Source: Ichthyosporea sp. XGB-2017a (taxonomy: Eukaryota > Opisthokonta > Ichthyosporea). From it: a DNA stretch of 64,000 nt. Every line of letters begins with the position of its first letter. The first letter of the stretch is position 1. Below the pieces are notes generated by a model. It was not told the DNA's origin, made no database searches, and worked only from the letters and a program-made list of their open reading frames with translations. The stretch lies in contig PDIM01000058.1 of the NCBI GenBank assembly GCA_002811675.1, forward strand, positions 135,569-199,568, given 5' to 3'. Below, in pieces: positions 53,808 to 64,000 of the stretch. The position numbers and the translations under genes were made by a program.

Positions 53808-55432
53808 TTACTCATTCACACGAATTATGTCATGACGGGTACCTTGCTTCCCTCTTGTTGAGGCTTCCCGCCATTCGTTCAACTTTTGTTCTTCAGCAGT
53901 TTTCATAATCGCTACCCAATGTGGCGAAACAAACATTACGACATACTCTTCCCATGGACTTGCAAAGTCGTGGCTGTGAAGATGCTCTGCATGGACAGCA
54001 CACTGGTATGTCTGACGAATCACTACTTGAGCAACCAAATATGCTATTGCATTTACCAGCGGTTGTAGAATTGGGCTCATGCTGGCTTTAGGTAAATAAG
54101 ACAAGAAGCACAAAGAAAGATTGTGCATAAATCCTCCACTTTTCATGGAGCAAATGATTTCAAAAGCAAGTCCAGACTAACCGGTTCACTGGCACCATCA
54201 ACAAACACTCTTAAACTCTTCGCATCACTCTTGGTAACAGAGCTACCATCCACTATAAGCTCATGTCCATTATAGGCATAGACGAAATCCCTTATCTTGA
54301 AAAGGCTTGTGAAGTTATTGTTATTCTTTCTTATATGTATGGGCGACTTCTTTAAAAGGCCATATAAAATGTCTCTCTTCAGGGTATTGATTTGATTGTC
54401 TACACGAACAGCAGCTTCTTTCTACCCAATACGAAAACGACAACATAATCAGGAACTCTCCCAAGTTTGCAATAACTCCTAAAACTGAACCAACACAACT
54501 TACCGATTCTAAAAGGTTAGCAGGGTCGCCCCTCTTTGTTGAAAGTCGTTCCTTTGCACTTCTTTCCCCTTCCCCCCAAGTCGACTGCTCGGGGCTCCCT
54601 CTCTGCTTTGAATTATGTAGACGCTGCTGGAGGACGAGAGCAGAAAATTTCAGCTCCTGAACTCCCTTAGTGAGCTCAGACTCGTTTGGTTGATCTGGCT
54701 TGGCTTTCTTCTTGTCTTCTTTTGCAGATGTTGCACTTTTTTCCTTCCTGAATCCTGCTATTTGGCGATACTTGTCAGCCTCGGCACTAAGTAATTTAAT
54801 CTTGGCCCCATCACTATCTCTCTGCTTTACGCTCTTTACTATTTCATTAACAGTTCTTTTAAGATTCTTCTCAAGACTTTTTACTCGTTCTTGGAGTTCG
54901 GAATTTTCTATTCGACATCGGGCAATCTCAGTTAAGTGAATGCGCTACAGAAATATAAAATGGGTCTTTCAGTTTCCAATTAAAACATAGATTTTGAGCC
55001 ATTGCTGTTAATCCAAATGGTACTGACCTGCTCTTGCATCGCAAAGCGTGAAATTTCCGTCCCTGTTTTCTCCATGGAAGCAATCAGCGAAAGGAGGTTT
55101 GCATTGCTTTCTCTAATATCTTGGATCTGTCCTTTAAGCTCGAAAATAATTTTTTTGTAATCTCCCATTGGCCCGCTCTCTATTCCAACCACGGGATCTA
55201 CCGCTTTAGCTATGGTGCCCTTCTCGGGACTGAAACTTGATTCAACCTCTAATCCATGACTGTACATGAGGGGCCCTTTCGACAACGAAGCACTTCGCGC
55301 AGCTTTCTTTAATTCTCTCAACTTCTTAAAATAAAACTCATTCTTCGCGTCGAGTTCTGAAAAGTGCTCTTTCTGGATTTCTGTCTCCTCCACCAACGAA
55401 GTAGACTTTTCTTTTCCGGTCACATTCAACAT
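53808..55432 (-). CDS. Coiled-coil protein, family not recognised
   Basis: Four exons (55028-55432, 54504-54944, 54190-54421, 53808-54085) join in phase to 451 residues, starting MLNVTGKEKS. The first 250 residues have coiled-coil stretches: KEHFSELDAKNEFYFKKLRE, IIFELKGQIQDIRESNANLL, and IENSELQERVKSLEKNLKRTV. The C-terminal 160 residues look globular, with ILYGLLKKSPIHIRKNNNN, KIRDFVYAYNGHELIVDG and LQPLVNAIAYLVAQVVIRQTY. The last intron uses a weak GTGAAC donor with a strong pyrimidine-rich acceptor. The alternative GTTAGT donor breaks the frame, and without splicing the protein would end about 15 codons later. A further 5' exon upstream of 55432 is possible. An N-terminal coiled coil with a C-terminal globular fold recalls autophagy (Beclin/UVRAG/ATG14) and kinetochore proteins, but I have no firm match. 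Confidence 0.6.
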
Positions 55433-56101
55433 CACGTACTTAAAAAACTGAATACTTCCAAGCAAACTATAAACTTTGTAGATTCACCAACTGGAAGGAT
55501 CAGGCTCCTCCTCCGCTAAACCTTCGCTCGCCAATCTTTTTTCATCTACAACCTGCAATAATTTTTTTTATTACTTCTGAGCTTCTTATGTGACACATCT
55601 CCCCTCGTGGTCTCTACGCTAATCTAGATTCTTCTTTCTTCTTCTCCTTCAACCTTCTTTTCTCTACTACATGCATAAACTATAAAACTACTCAACTATC
55701 GACTATCTAAAACTATCTATCTATAACTTCTCTACATCTAACCCCTTAAACCCCTTCCCATCCCCTAACTCCCCCCTTTAAAATGTGCCCTGGAATGTTT
55801 CAAGTCTGAAACCTGTGAGTTGTGACGTGAGTCCCCTTCCCTGTTCTTCTACACAACCATTCAAGCCGTTTTTCCCCATCCAATTCTTTGTGCATGTGGT
55901 GACTAACCAAAACGAGACGCTCGAAGTAACTAATGAATAACAATTCTTCAGAGTTACTAAATAAATATATATAAATAAGATTTGTCTCTATTTCGCTCAT
56001 TCCCCACTCGTTCAGTTACAAAGGACAAGAACAACATGAGGCCAATGACTCCACAGTATACAGCATAGAAGAATCAAGAAACATAAAGGATCGCATATTG
56101 T
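55433..56101. other. Spacer between the coiled-coil gene and transportin
   Basis: Minus-strand open stretch at 55490-55560 (VVDEKRLASEGLAEEE) with a flanking acceptor may be a 5' exon of the coiled-coil gene. The remainder is AT-rich. Confidence 0.35.
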
Positions 56102-58825
56102 TTAGAGACCATAGCAAGTGGTTAACTTTTCACGAAGAGGGGCAGGAAACGTCTCGTAGTATTTTTTCCATCCTTCTTCGTCAATGGAATTCTTGAAGCC
56201 ATGCAAAATTGAGTGGATTTCCTGCTTCAAATCAGGTTCAGGATTAATCCACGAAGCAATCGCATCACAGAAATAAACAAATGGCTGCACTACCCCATTC
56301 GGGTTCACTTTGATTACCGCACAAATTCCTCTAAATGCAGAGTCTTTCTCCGGGTTATCCCGAATATTACGCAGAGACAAGCACCAAGGGTGGATAAAAT
56401 GTTCAAGATGCGGCCCCACTTCATCAGGACAGACGTATCCCAGTCTGCCGATTGTAATCGCGGTGTTTTCTACAAGAGTTTTGGGAGTATTCGGTCGATT
56501 AATTACTTGAATCAACTGCCCCAAAATTGGTTGAACAAAAGGTCTTGTTTCTGCACCCAGCTGCATTGCAATCTCCCCAATTGCCCAGCACGCATTATTG
56601 CACACTGAGACATGCACCGGATTCAAATTCTGCGTGAGAATGGGTACTGCTTGAGCAACATACGCTCTAACATGAACAAAACACGCTTTCGTTAAATCTC
56701 CCAAAAATGCAAACGCGCTTTGTCTCACTTCAGGCAAAGGATCTTTCATACACTCAAACAAAAGTCGCATAACATTGCTTTTAGCAACAAGAGGTTCAAC
56801 CCCTTCTTCAAGACCTTCTGCTAATCCACTCAACAAGTCCAAAGCTACAATCATAAAATCCTTATCCAGATCAATGTCAATTTCCTGATTTTGTTGCTGC
56901 AAAACAGCTGCCATCAACGTAGACTCTACAAGACGCACACATCTCTCAAACACAGGAGCTGCAAAATCAGAGAAACCAGGTCCTAAAGCGGTGGCCACTG
57001 AAGAAAGACATTCTAGCAATGGGAACAGGTCACGATCCTGGTCACCAAGAAGATTCCATTTTTCAATTAATGGTGGCATGATCAGGTTAATAAACTCGGG
57101 ATTGTTCAGGTGCGAGCCTACTGAATCTGCCAGTGTTCCAATTGCGTCATATAAAATCAACAAATTTTTGTGCTGGTACTTCTTAAAAGCTACCTTTAAG
57201 GCGGTCAAAATGTGGTGCAAGTAGGGAACAAGAGAAGTTCCAGCTTCTTCTTCAAGTGTGGCCAATGAGCTGCACGCTGCCTCCTGAACCCTCTTGTTGT
57301 TGTCCAGCAATCGCTTCAATAATTCCGAAACGAGGCTTTGCAAAAACATGTCACCCTGCGTAACAACCCAATTGCAATAACGACTTAAGGTCCAGCACGT
57401 TATAGACCGAACAAGAGCTTTGCTATCGTTCAGAGACGATATCAAGAAAGGAACAAGCTCAGGCAAATGTGGCACCATTCCATGCATACATCCTTCCGCT
57501 ATCGCACCCAAAGCTAAGATGCCCCTTTCCCTTTCAAGCCAATCCTGACTAGACAACTCCTCTTTAAGAATTGGGAGCAGGATGGGAAGAAGCTCTTCCC
57601 TGAACACGGTAGCTAGAACATCTATTGCAGCCGCAGAACACTTGCGCAAGCTCCAGTGACTCAAAGTGTCATCGTCATCTTCGTCATCATCTTCATCGTC
57701 ACTCACGTCCTCTTGCCCTTCATTACCCTGAATGTTATTTCTTCCTTTTGCAAAACGCGGTTTGATGTCTTGATCGCTGTCTGGAACTTCTTCATCTTCC
57801 TCTACGTCACCTTTCAGCAAAATTACATCTATTTCGCTATATTTCATCCCTTTCACCAGTATAGGGATAAGTCTTGGGAAAAAGGGCCTCAAGATCTCCT
57901 GCGCAACTTGTTGTTCCGCAAACGCCAACCAAAACTCACATGCCTCAAGCGCTACATTTTCATCATTATCTTGCGTTGACAGCAACATGTACTCAATGAT
58001 ATTGTTCATCTGAGGCATAAGCTGGTCTATGCGAACTTCTAAAAGCATAACTAAAGCCTGGCAGACATTTTTTCGTACATCAGGATCAAAATCAGTAGCC
58101 AGCAAAAATAATACTTCTACAAATCTAGTAATATTATTCATCAACCCTGCGGATCTCATCATAATGAACTGATTTATACAAGACAGTGAAATCGAACGGA
58201 TTTTGGGCTGCTCATGCTGACAAAAGTCAAGAAACTTCGGCATCAGAACGTCCAGAGCCACTTCGAGTTGTGGCGAAGAATCTTCACATATTTTTTGGAA
58301 AGCACCAATGGTTCCCTCAACCGTGTTGTAATCACCCTTTTCTAATCTTTCAATCAAAGACGGGAGCAATTCAGGCCATTGTCCCAGATCCCCGTGAGCC
58401 ACAATTGTAGTTACTAATATACCAATAGTTGCACGAATCAGTGGCGAATTATCCCCGATGCTTTTTAAGCATTCACTCTTAATGTAAGACGTAACTTCCG
58501 GGTGCATTGATTGGTAATAGGACTTGACATTGTTCTTCAATATGAGCCCCGCAAGAGACCTTGTCGCATCCTGTTCGCTTGGAAGATTCGTTAGAACATA
58601 TACCAAATAATTATTAAAGTCGGGAAATTGATTAAGAGATTCAAGTTTCTAAAATAGCAATTTTGATGAGTTTTTCATTAGCAACCTTGTCTACGAAAAC
58701 CAAACTTTCAGCTTGAGTGTTCTACTTACCTGCTGGACTTGAGATTGAACATTACTGTCAGGCGATTGACTTTGCCGCAGAAGTTCTATAATTTGATTTA
58801 ATCCTTCGGGTTGAGGCTGCCACAT
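56102..58825 (-). CDS. TNPO1: Transportin-1 (karyopherin beta-2)
   Basis: Two exons (58730-58825 and 56102-58648) join in phase to 880 residues, close to 890-898 in animals. The N terminus opens with [20 protein letters not shown] and continues [41 protein letters not shown] and [20 protein letters not shown]-repeat solenoid follows with the acidic loop [28 protein letters not shown] in the central part. It ends with the conserved [44 protein letters not shown] and a short C terminus. It imports cargo with PY-NLS signals and uses Ran-GTP. The acidic loop and the cargo site region appear intact. It is divergent from the AF4/FMR2 gene, 1.4 kb away. Confidence 0.95.
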
Positions 58826-60198
58826 GATTGCTATACCAATTCTTTAAATAATAAATAATACTAAGCCAAACACTCCTCTCCACAAAAGCCCCTACGCAGA
58901 TTCAACCAGTGAGCAATAACTCCAAACTCGCTTCAGTTCGACCCAAAACAGTCCCTCTTCGCCTCCTGCAATAGGTTCACAATAAATCCAAGATTTGGCC
59001 CGCAACAAAACACACACTACACACACAAAAGGCGGGCACTATCAGTCAGTCAGTCAGTAGTTGGTGTGATTCATTCATTCGTCCACACTTACACTTAACT
59101 TAATCCAGACAGACACTCACTCCAGTCTCCAGGCCAATACACAGCCAGTAGTCCCACACACACTCACACAGAGAGAGAGAGAGAGAGAGGGGGAGGAGTA
59201 CCAATAATAATTAACTACACCTCCCTCCACCAGTAAACAAACAAACACCACCATGAGCCCTCCCCAGTCCCCTCCCCTCCCCATGCATGTACAGCTGATC
59301 CACCTCTCTCTCCCCAAGGACCCTTCCTCGAGCATCCCCACTCTTCTTGGGCGCCCCTGAGCTGGGCTTGTTGTTCCTCATGTGGGGGTGATCCATCAGG
59401 GTTACAGCTGTAGCGCGGTATTGGATATATTCCCATGGACCATTAATTATTATGATAATAATTTAAGGGCCGAGAGAGGGGAAAGGGGTGGTATAGGGGA
59501 ATATCATCTATTCGACTATTCTATTGTGGTTACTGTAGGGGACTCTAGATCTAGACTAGACTCCATAGTAGAGTTGTTTATTTCCATAATAATAACACTG
59601 CACCTACCAATTAGTACTATTCTACTGCAGTCTGCATGCAGCACAGGGGTTATGAAAGATGTACATTGGGATAATACTCCGGCACTCTATCATAATAATA
59701 GAACAGTCATAATGCCAGTACTGTAGCTTGTAGCTGCTAGCTGATTACCCTCCACTAGTACATTTACTAACTCCGCTGTCTGGGATCTATAGCTAGAGGT
59801 ATTATTGGGTTACGATACATATCAACACCTTGCTTTTGATTTTCTGGGATCGACTGTGGGCCTGGATATATCGTACCCTCGGATTTGGGAATTGGGCTTG
59901 GTTGTTTCACACAGCTCCCCTCCCGTGATAGCTTACATTGTCCTAATACAACGCCTGCGGCATACACACAGCTTTCCTGTTCGAATTATTTTTTCCACTG
60001 GCCTGTGTAGCTGTAAGTTTGCCTGTTGTGGACGAGTGTTGCTTAAAGGATTTAGGGACTTGTGGTTTGGCAATAGTACGAGGGATACCGTTTCGTTTCT
60101 GTTTGTTGGCTGATTCCTTGAAGCTTGGTGCTATCGCTGTTCTTTTTTTTCGCCAAAGACATAAATATGAACGTTAAGAGAAATTGATCACGAACACA
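58826..60198. promoter_or_regulatory. 1.4-kb divergent spacer between transportin and AF4/FMR2 genes
   Basis: Contains a GA microsatellite (59169-59189) and a TCAGTCAGTCAGTCAGT repeat near 59042. No gene recognised. Spurious open frames occur on both strands. Confidence 0.45.
59169..59189. repeat. (GA)n microsatellite
   Basis: About ten GA units followed by a G run. Confidence 0.85.
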
Positions 60199-62599
60199 AT
60201 GGATGCAGATATTGCCGAAGTGAGGATTAGACAGAAACGTGAGAGAGAAAAAGAGCTCCGTCAGAAAGAGGCGGAGGCTCTAGTAAACGCGGAAAAGAAT
60301 AAGGCAAGGGTGCCTCAGGGGCTGTTTCATTCGCCACCAGACAAGCGAAAAGAATCACCGAATCCTTCAGCACTGGAAGCTCGCTCTCAGAGTATGCTGG
60401 CTTCTGTAAATGCAGCAAAAGACGATAAGGATAGAATTAGAGATTACGGATCTTTCTTTTCGCCACCAACTGGTCCTGCTTCTGCAGGAGCAGAAAAAAA
60501 AGAAAATATGAAAGATTCTATTACTCATGCTGAATCAGAAAAGTTAAATTCGAAGCCTTTGCCTGTGGGAATGTCAATGTAAGTGCAAATTGGTGCGGAA
60601 GTTTGAATTCGATTGTTTTGTTAATGAAAGTTTCTTTTTTTATTTTATTTTTTGCATGATTTGACTAGGCCTGAAGCGGCTTCTGTACGTAGGCCTACAC
60701 CGTTGAAACCTACCCTTAGTATGGACAGTGCAAATGGAGATCCAGAAGCTATTGTGCAAATGATGACGAAAAATATTACCACACCGATGAGTGGAATGAC
60801 GTCTCCAGGGCGCCCAAGAGGCTTTAGTCTTTGTTCACCTTTACATTCCATGATGTACAAAGATAACCCCATCATTAATCCTAACTCGATGCTTTCGCCT
60901 TTGCATGGTAACGCAGAAGATGAAGAAAAGGCTAATAATACAGGAAACCATAGCACAAAGAAGGAATCACAAGACAAGCATAAACTAGAAGATTTGGGAC
61001 TATCAATGAGTGATGATAGCGATGATGAAACACCCCCTGTAAAGGTGGCTGCAAAGGGGAACGGCTCAGCCCCTGTATCACTTTCGGCTTCAGTGAAAGC
61101 TGGCACGACAGTTGGCAAGTCCAAGTTGGAGCCAGCTGTAAGTGACAGCTCGGTAAGTGAATCCGATGATGTTAAACAGAAAAACAAGAACGAAAACGAG
61201 GCGCATACAGCCCCAGTAAGAGAGCCCAAAGGTGCATCAGAAAAATCCCTTTTGGTTAAAATACCGATTTCGAAGCTTGAAAGGGGAAAAAGAAAGCAGC
61301 GTTTGGAAAGTTCTGGGTCAAACAACAAAAGAAGTAGGAACTCATTGAGTGAATCTGATAAAGGGCGTGTGAGTTCTCCTGCCCCGGGTAGAATTACTCC
61401 CGCCGCTGTTCTAGGGACAAAGGCGAAAGGTGGGTTGGGTATGGGCTCAGATTCTTCTGGGGAGGGCAGTGGGCGAGCAACTCCAATGATTGTGGTCAAT
61501 CATACTTCAGTTGGTGGGACAAAGACTGAAGGAAATACGAGCTCTCAAAGGTAAGTGGTCACTCAATGTGTGCTATTAGGCCAACGTGTGCGTCTTGATA
61601 CTTATTTTTGTATGCAAATATTCCACTTGTGATTATAGGGCGAAAACTTCCTCTAATGATCTAATATCTAAAGCGCGGTCACTTAAGCATGCTACGGATA
61701 AATTGGTGTTTAAGGACCGTAGACAGAAAAGCCTTGCGTATATACCGTCTGCGATGTATTTTATAAGGGGGTGCGAAGCCCATGAGGTGAGTTCGGTTGT
61801 GGGCTTTTCGTTGTTGAAAGTTGTGTTTCTCTTTACTAATACTTAAGCGCTCTGATGGACGCATATATTTGGACTTTCAGAAAGAAGATACTCTTTCAAA
61901 AGAACTTATAATGAAAGTCTACGATGATACTATACAATATCTTCATCATGTAGTATTTCCGCAGCGAAATGGGCTAAATTTGCTTGGCGTTGATAAAGCA
62001 AGGGCGTCTTTGTGCATGAAATGTATTGGCGTCCTCTATTATAGAGTGGGCAGTGCAAAGATAGACTCTATGCGCAGGCTGTACAATGAAGCGCGTGCCC
62101 TTGACAAGTACATGAGTAAAAAGGATGTCTCACCCAATGCAGACGCCAAAGGAAAAGTAAGTGCCTCTGGAAAGGATAGAGGCGGAAAAAACGCCCTTTC
62201 TCCATCTGCGGCTAATGGGAAAAATGGAACAAAAACGTCACCTTTTGATGAGGTAAGTGACTTATCCTTTTTGCTCTATATTTGGTTTTGTGTTTTCTAT
62301 TTGCATCTAACATATGTGCAATTGTTTGTTATACATAGAGCTCCCCTGTCACACCCTCTTTTGGTAATGAATTAAGTATTCCTGTTGAACTTGTTGGAGT
62401 TCTTCAAAGATATTTAAAATACAGCTCATATCTCATGAAAGCCACTGAAATTTGGAGAAACAGTGTAAAAGCTGCCCAAGAATCGAAAAATGCACTTGTA
62501 ATTGATATACCACCTCACATATCCTTGCTAAGCTCTCCTAACGAAATAGCTGACTATACAGAGGAAATTGTAGAAAAGCTAAACAACAGCAAAGAATAG
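60199..62599 (+). CDS. AF4/FMR2 (AFF)-family transcription elongation scaffold
   Basis: Five exons (60199-60578, 60669-61550, 61639-61786, 61881-62252, 62339-62599) join in phase to 680 residues. The N terminus begins with a charged helix (RIRQKREREKELRQKE) as in AFF proteins, then a disordered, serine/lysine-rich middle with acidic stretches. The C-terminal homology domain of the family is clear: ARSLKHATDKLVFKDRRQKSL, AYIPSAMYFIRGCEAHEKED, LIMKVYDDTIQYLHHVV, ARASLCMKCIGVLYYRVGS and YLKYSSYLMKATEIWRNSVKAA. AFF proteins are scaffolds of the super elongation complex, bridging P-TEFb and ELL, and the C-terminal domain mediates dimerisation. At 680 residues it is roughly half the length of animal AFFs. 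Exon 4 contains an in-frame GTAAGT at 62157, a possible alternative donor. Confidence 0.83.
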
Positions 62600-62998
62600 C
62601 TTTTATACTTCTATTTAAAAATACTCTACCATTGTAGAAATGTGTACCAAACTTTATCCCTTGAAACCCTCTATATCTAGTATATATACTAATAAGCTCT
62701 TTAAGCGTCACATTCGCTCCCAATTAAGCTCCAAAGCCTTTTCACAATTTGTTTTACAAATAATATCACCTATTAATATAAAAACACGTAAAGCTAAACG
62801 CCATTTATAAACTAACTTTTTTTATTTATTTATATTCACCAAACCAATAATGCTCTTCTAGAATGGAAGAAGAAACTTCATGAGAATATAGACATCAAAA
62901 TAACAGATAAGAGATAGTGTGAACAATATGTAACATATATGGATGCCATGACACCAAACGGTTCCTGCCACAGCAATGATGGGAAAGCATTAGAAGAG
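62600..62998. other. Spacer between convergent AFF and NDFIP genes
   Basis: AT-rich with likely poly-A signals. No gene recognised. Confidence 0.4.
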
Positions 62999-63691
62999 TT
63001 AAGCAACATTAACAACAGTAGCGCTTACACGAACAGCCTCTCGCTTGCAAGACAAGTAGAGTGTGAGCCCTCGAATAAGAATAAAGCTTCCCAAAAGAAC
63101 AAACAATCCAGTAATCATTGCAGTGTTTTCCCCGTGGTGTGCCTTTTTGGTCGACTTATGGCTAAACTCATTCAAAAGAAACCCAACTTTAATCAGCACA
63201 ATTCCAAGACCTGAAGTAGCTCCACATTTACCAGCAATGGTGGTGCTCAAAAAGTAGGCAGCCAAATACCCGATCCAGTTAAATATAGCGGTAACAAGCA
63301 AGCCACAAATAAATGAATAATCGTCTCCCAAGGGAACCCCCCCGATTGTGGGAGTTTCACCGCCTTCAACATGTACCCTCTGTAAAATCAGTCCAAACAT
63401 CCCCTCACCCTGATTAATTGAGCTAGACTCTTCGTCCTGTTTAGCCCTCTCCACTTCTTCATACGAAGGGAGCTCTGTCTTGTTCACTGCATCATACTGT
63501 GGGGGGCTAGACGTTGTAGCTTCTACAGGCTCCAAATCAACCTCCACTGCTTCACTAGGCGCATTGTTTTCCGTTTCCTCAACTTCTCTAACTACGGGGC
63601 CTTCTTCACCATGCACTTCCTCCTGTGACTCTTCATAAGTTGGCACGGCCTCGTACCTTTGATTGTTATTATTGACATCTGCACCCGTCAT
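62999..63691 (-). CDS. NDFIP-like NEDD4-family interacting protein
   Basis: Single exon, 230 residues from the ATG at 63691. The cytosolic N terminus has three PY-type motifs: VPTYEES, PPQYDAV and LPSYEEV, which bind WW domains of NEDD4-type ligases. Three membrane segments follow: YSFICGLLVTAIFNWIGYLAAYFL, with the conserved FNWIGYLAAY, then GATSGLGIVLIKVGFLL, and TAMITGLFVLLGSFILIRG. TTIAGKCGATSGLG matches the NDFIP signature. NDFIPs are Golgi/endosomal adaptors that recruit and activate NEDD4 ligases for trafficking of membrane proteins. A canonical PPxY (PPQY) is present, so ligase binding is likely. Confidence 0.9.
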   Translation of the reverse strand: MTGADVNNNNQRYEAVPTYEESQEEVHGEEGPVVREVEETENNAPSEAVEVDLEPVEATTSSPPQYDAVNKTELPSYEEVERAKQDEESSSINQGEGMFGLILQRVHVEGGETPTIGGVPLGDDYSFICGLLVTAIFNWIGYLAAYFLSTTIAGKCGATSGLGIVLIKVGFLLNEFSHKSTKKAHHGENTAMITGLFVLLGSFILIRGLTLYLSCKREAVRVSATVVNVA

Positions 63692-64000
63692 TATGTAACT
63701 ATTCACTTGGATCCTCTTTAACACTCAACACTAAATATTCACAAAATAAAATCTAATTATCTTCCTCTTTTTTTTTTTAACTCCTACGGTTTCCTTAACT
63801 ATCTTCACTCACTCCTTCAAGTTAATTAAGATCACTCCTCAAATAATCAATCCAGCTTGTCCATTATATATATACGATACCACAGCATAAATTATATTAC
63901 TATTATTATTTATAATAAACCTTTCTTGTACCAAAACTCTCATACTGACACCCGGACGGCGGACACGTATACAAATAAATAGCTCCACCCCCCCCCCCCC
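63692..64000. other. Upstream flank of NDFIP gene to window end
   Basis: AT-rich, with a TATATATA stretch near 63866. The window ends in a run of 13 C (63988-64000), which may be a homopolymer at a contig edge. No gene recognised. Confidence 0.45.

Noticed and set aside
59117..60113. Several short frames in the transportin/AF4 spacer
   Set aside because: GA-rich or AT-rich composition, no motifs, and no plausible splice links to neighbours.

Overview
This is nuclear DNA from a eukaryote with a compact, gene-dense genome. About 24 protein-coding genes sit on both strands, most with several short GT-AG introns of roughly 70 to 140 bp. The gene set points to an opisthokont on the animal side (Holozoa): an AF4/FMR2-family scaffold, an ADAM10-like metalloprotease, an NDFIP-like NEDD4 adaptor, FHIP, ubinuclein, a septin and an arfaptin. 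A sperm-type Na+/H+ exchanger, a TMEM17-like transition-zone protein and a centrin suggest a lineage with a flagellum or cilium. A unicellular holozoan or a compact early-branching animal would fit. This placement is inferred from gene content read by eye, not from phylogeny.

Layout. 1-3 kb: the 3' end of a USP48-like deubiquitinase converges on an SGT1/SUGT1 gene. 3.7-8.5 kb: a complete but decayed Ty3/gypsy LTR retrotransposon on the minus strand, with very short LTRs, a TGGTAGCG primer-binding site, a polypurine tract and a 4-bp target duplication. It interrupts an older reading frame. 8.8-12.7 kb: a sperm-type Na+/H+ exchanger (exchanger, voltage sensor and cyclic-nucleotide-binding domain). 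13.6 kb: a small secreted cysteine-rich protein. 14.6-19.4 kb: RPAP1 and a Tim17-family (NDUFA11-like) protein. 19.8-24.3 kb: DNA topoisomerase II. 24.9-27.4 kb: FHIP. 28.1-30.2 kb: an NSUN7-like protein. 30.2-30.8 kb: TMEM17. 31.5 kb: a 43-residue TOM5. 32-35.6 kb: condensin SMC2. 36.3-38.5 kb: ADAM10-like protease. 39.2-40.7 kb: an F-box protein with a C-terminal membrane anchor. 40.9-41.9 kb: arfaptin. 42.2-43.2 kb: an N gap with identical flanks. 43.8-46.1 kb: translin-associated factor X and PIG-L. 46.8 kb: TIM17. 47.7-50.6 kb: a divergent septin/centrin pair. 50.9-53.2 kb: ubinuclein. 53.8-55.4 kb: an unrecognised coiled-coil protein. 56.1-58.8 kb: transportin. 60.2-62.6 kb: AF4/FMR2-family protein. 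63-63.7 kb: NDFIP-like protein.

The genes do not form an operon or one pathway. Recurring themes are chromosome structure and division (TOP2, SMC2, septin, centrin), transcription and chromatin (RPAP1, AF4/FMR2, ubinuclein), mitochondrial import and respiration (TOM5, TIM17, NDUFA11-like), cilium (exchanger, TMEM17, centrin) and membrane traffic (FHIP, arfaptin, NDFIP). Many neighbours are divergent pairs separated by 0.6-0.75 kb, which probably share promoter regions. TOP2 and SMC2 each carry a canonical E2F-type motif about 310 bp upstream of the start codon.
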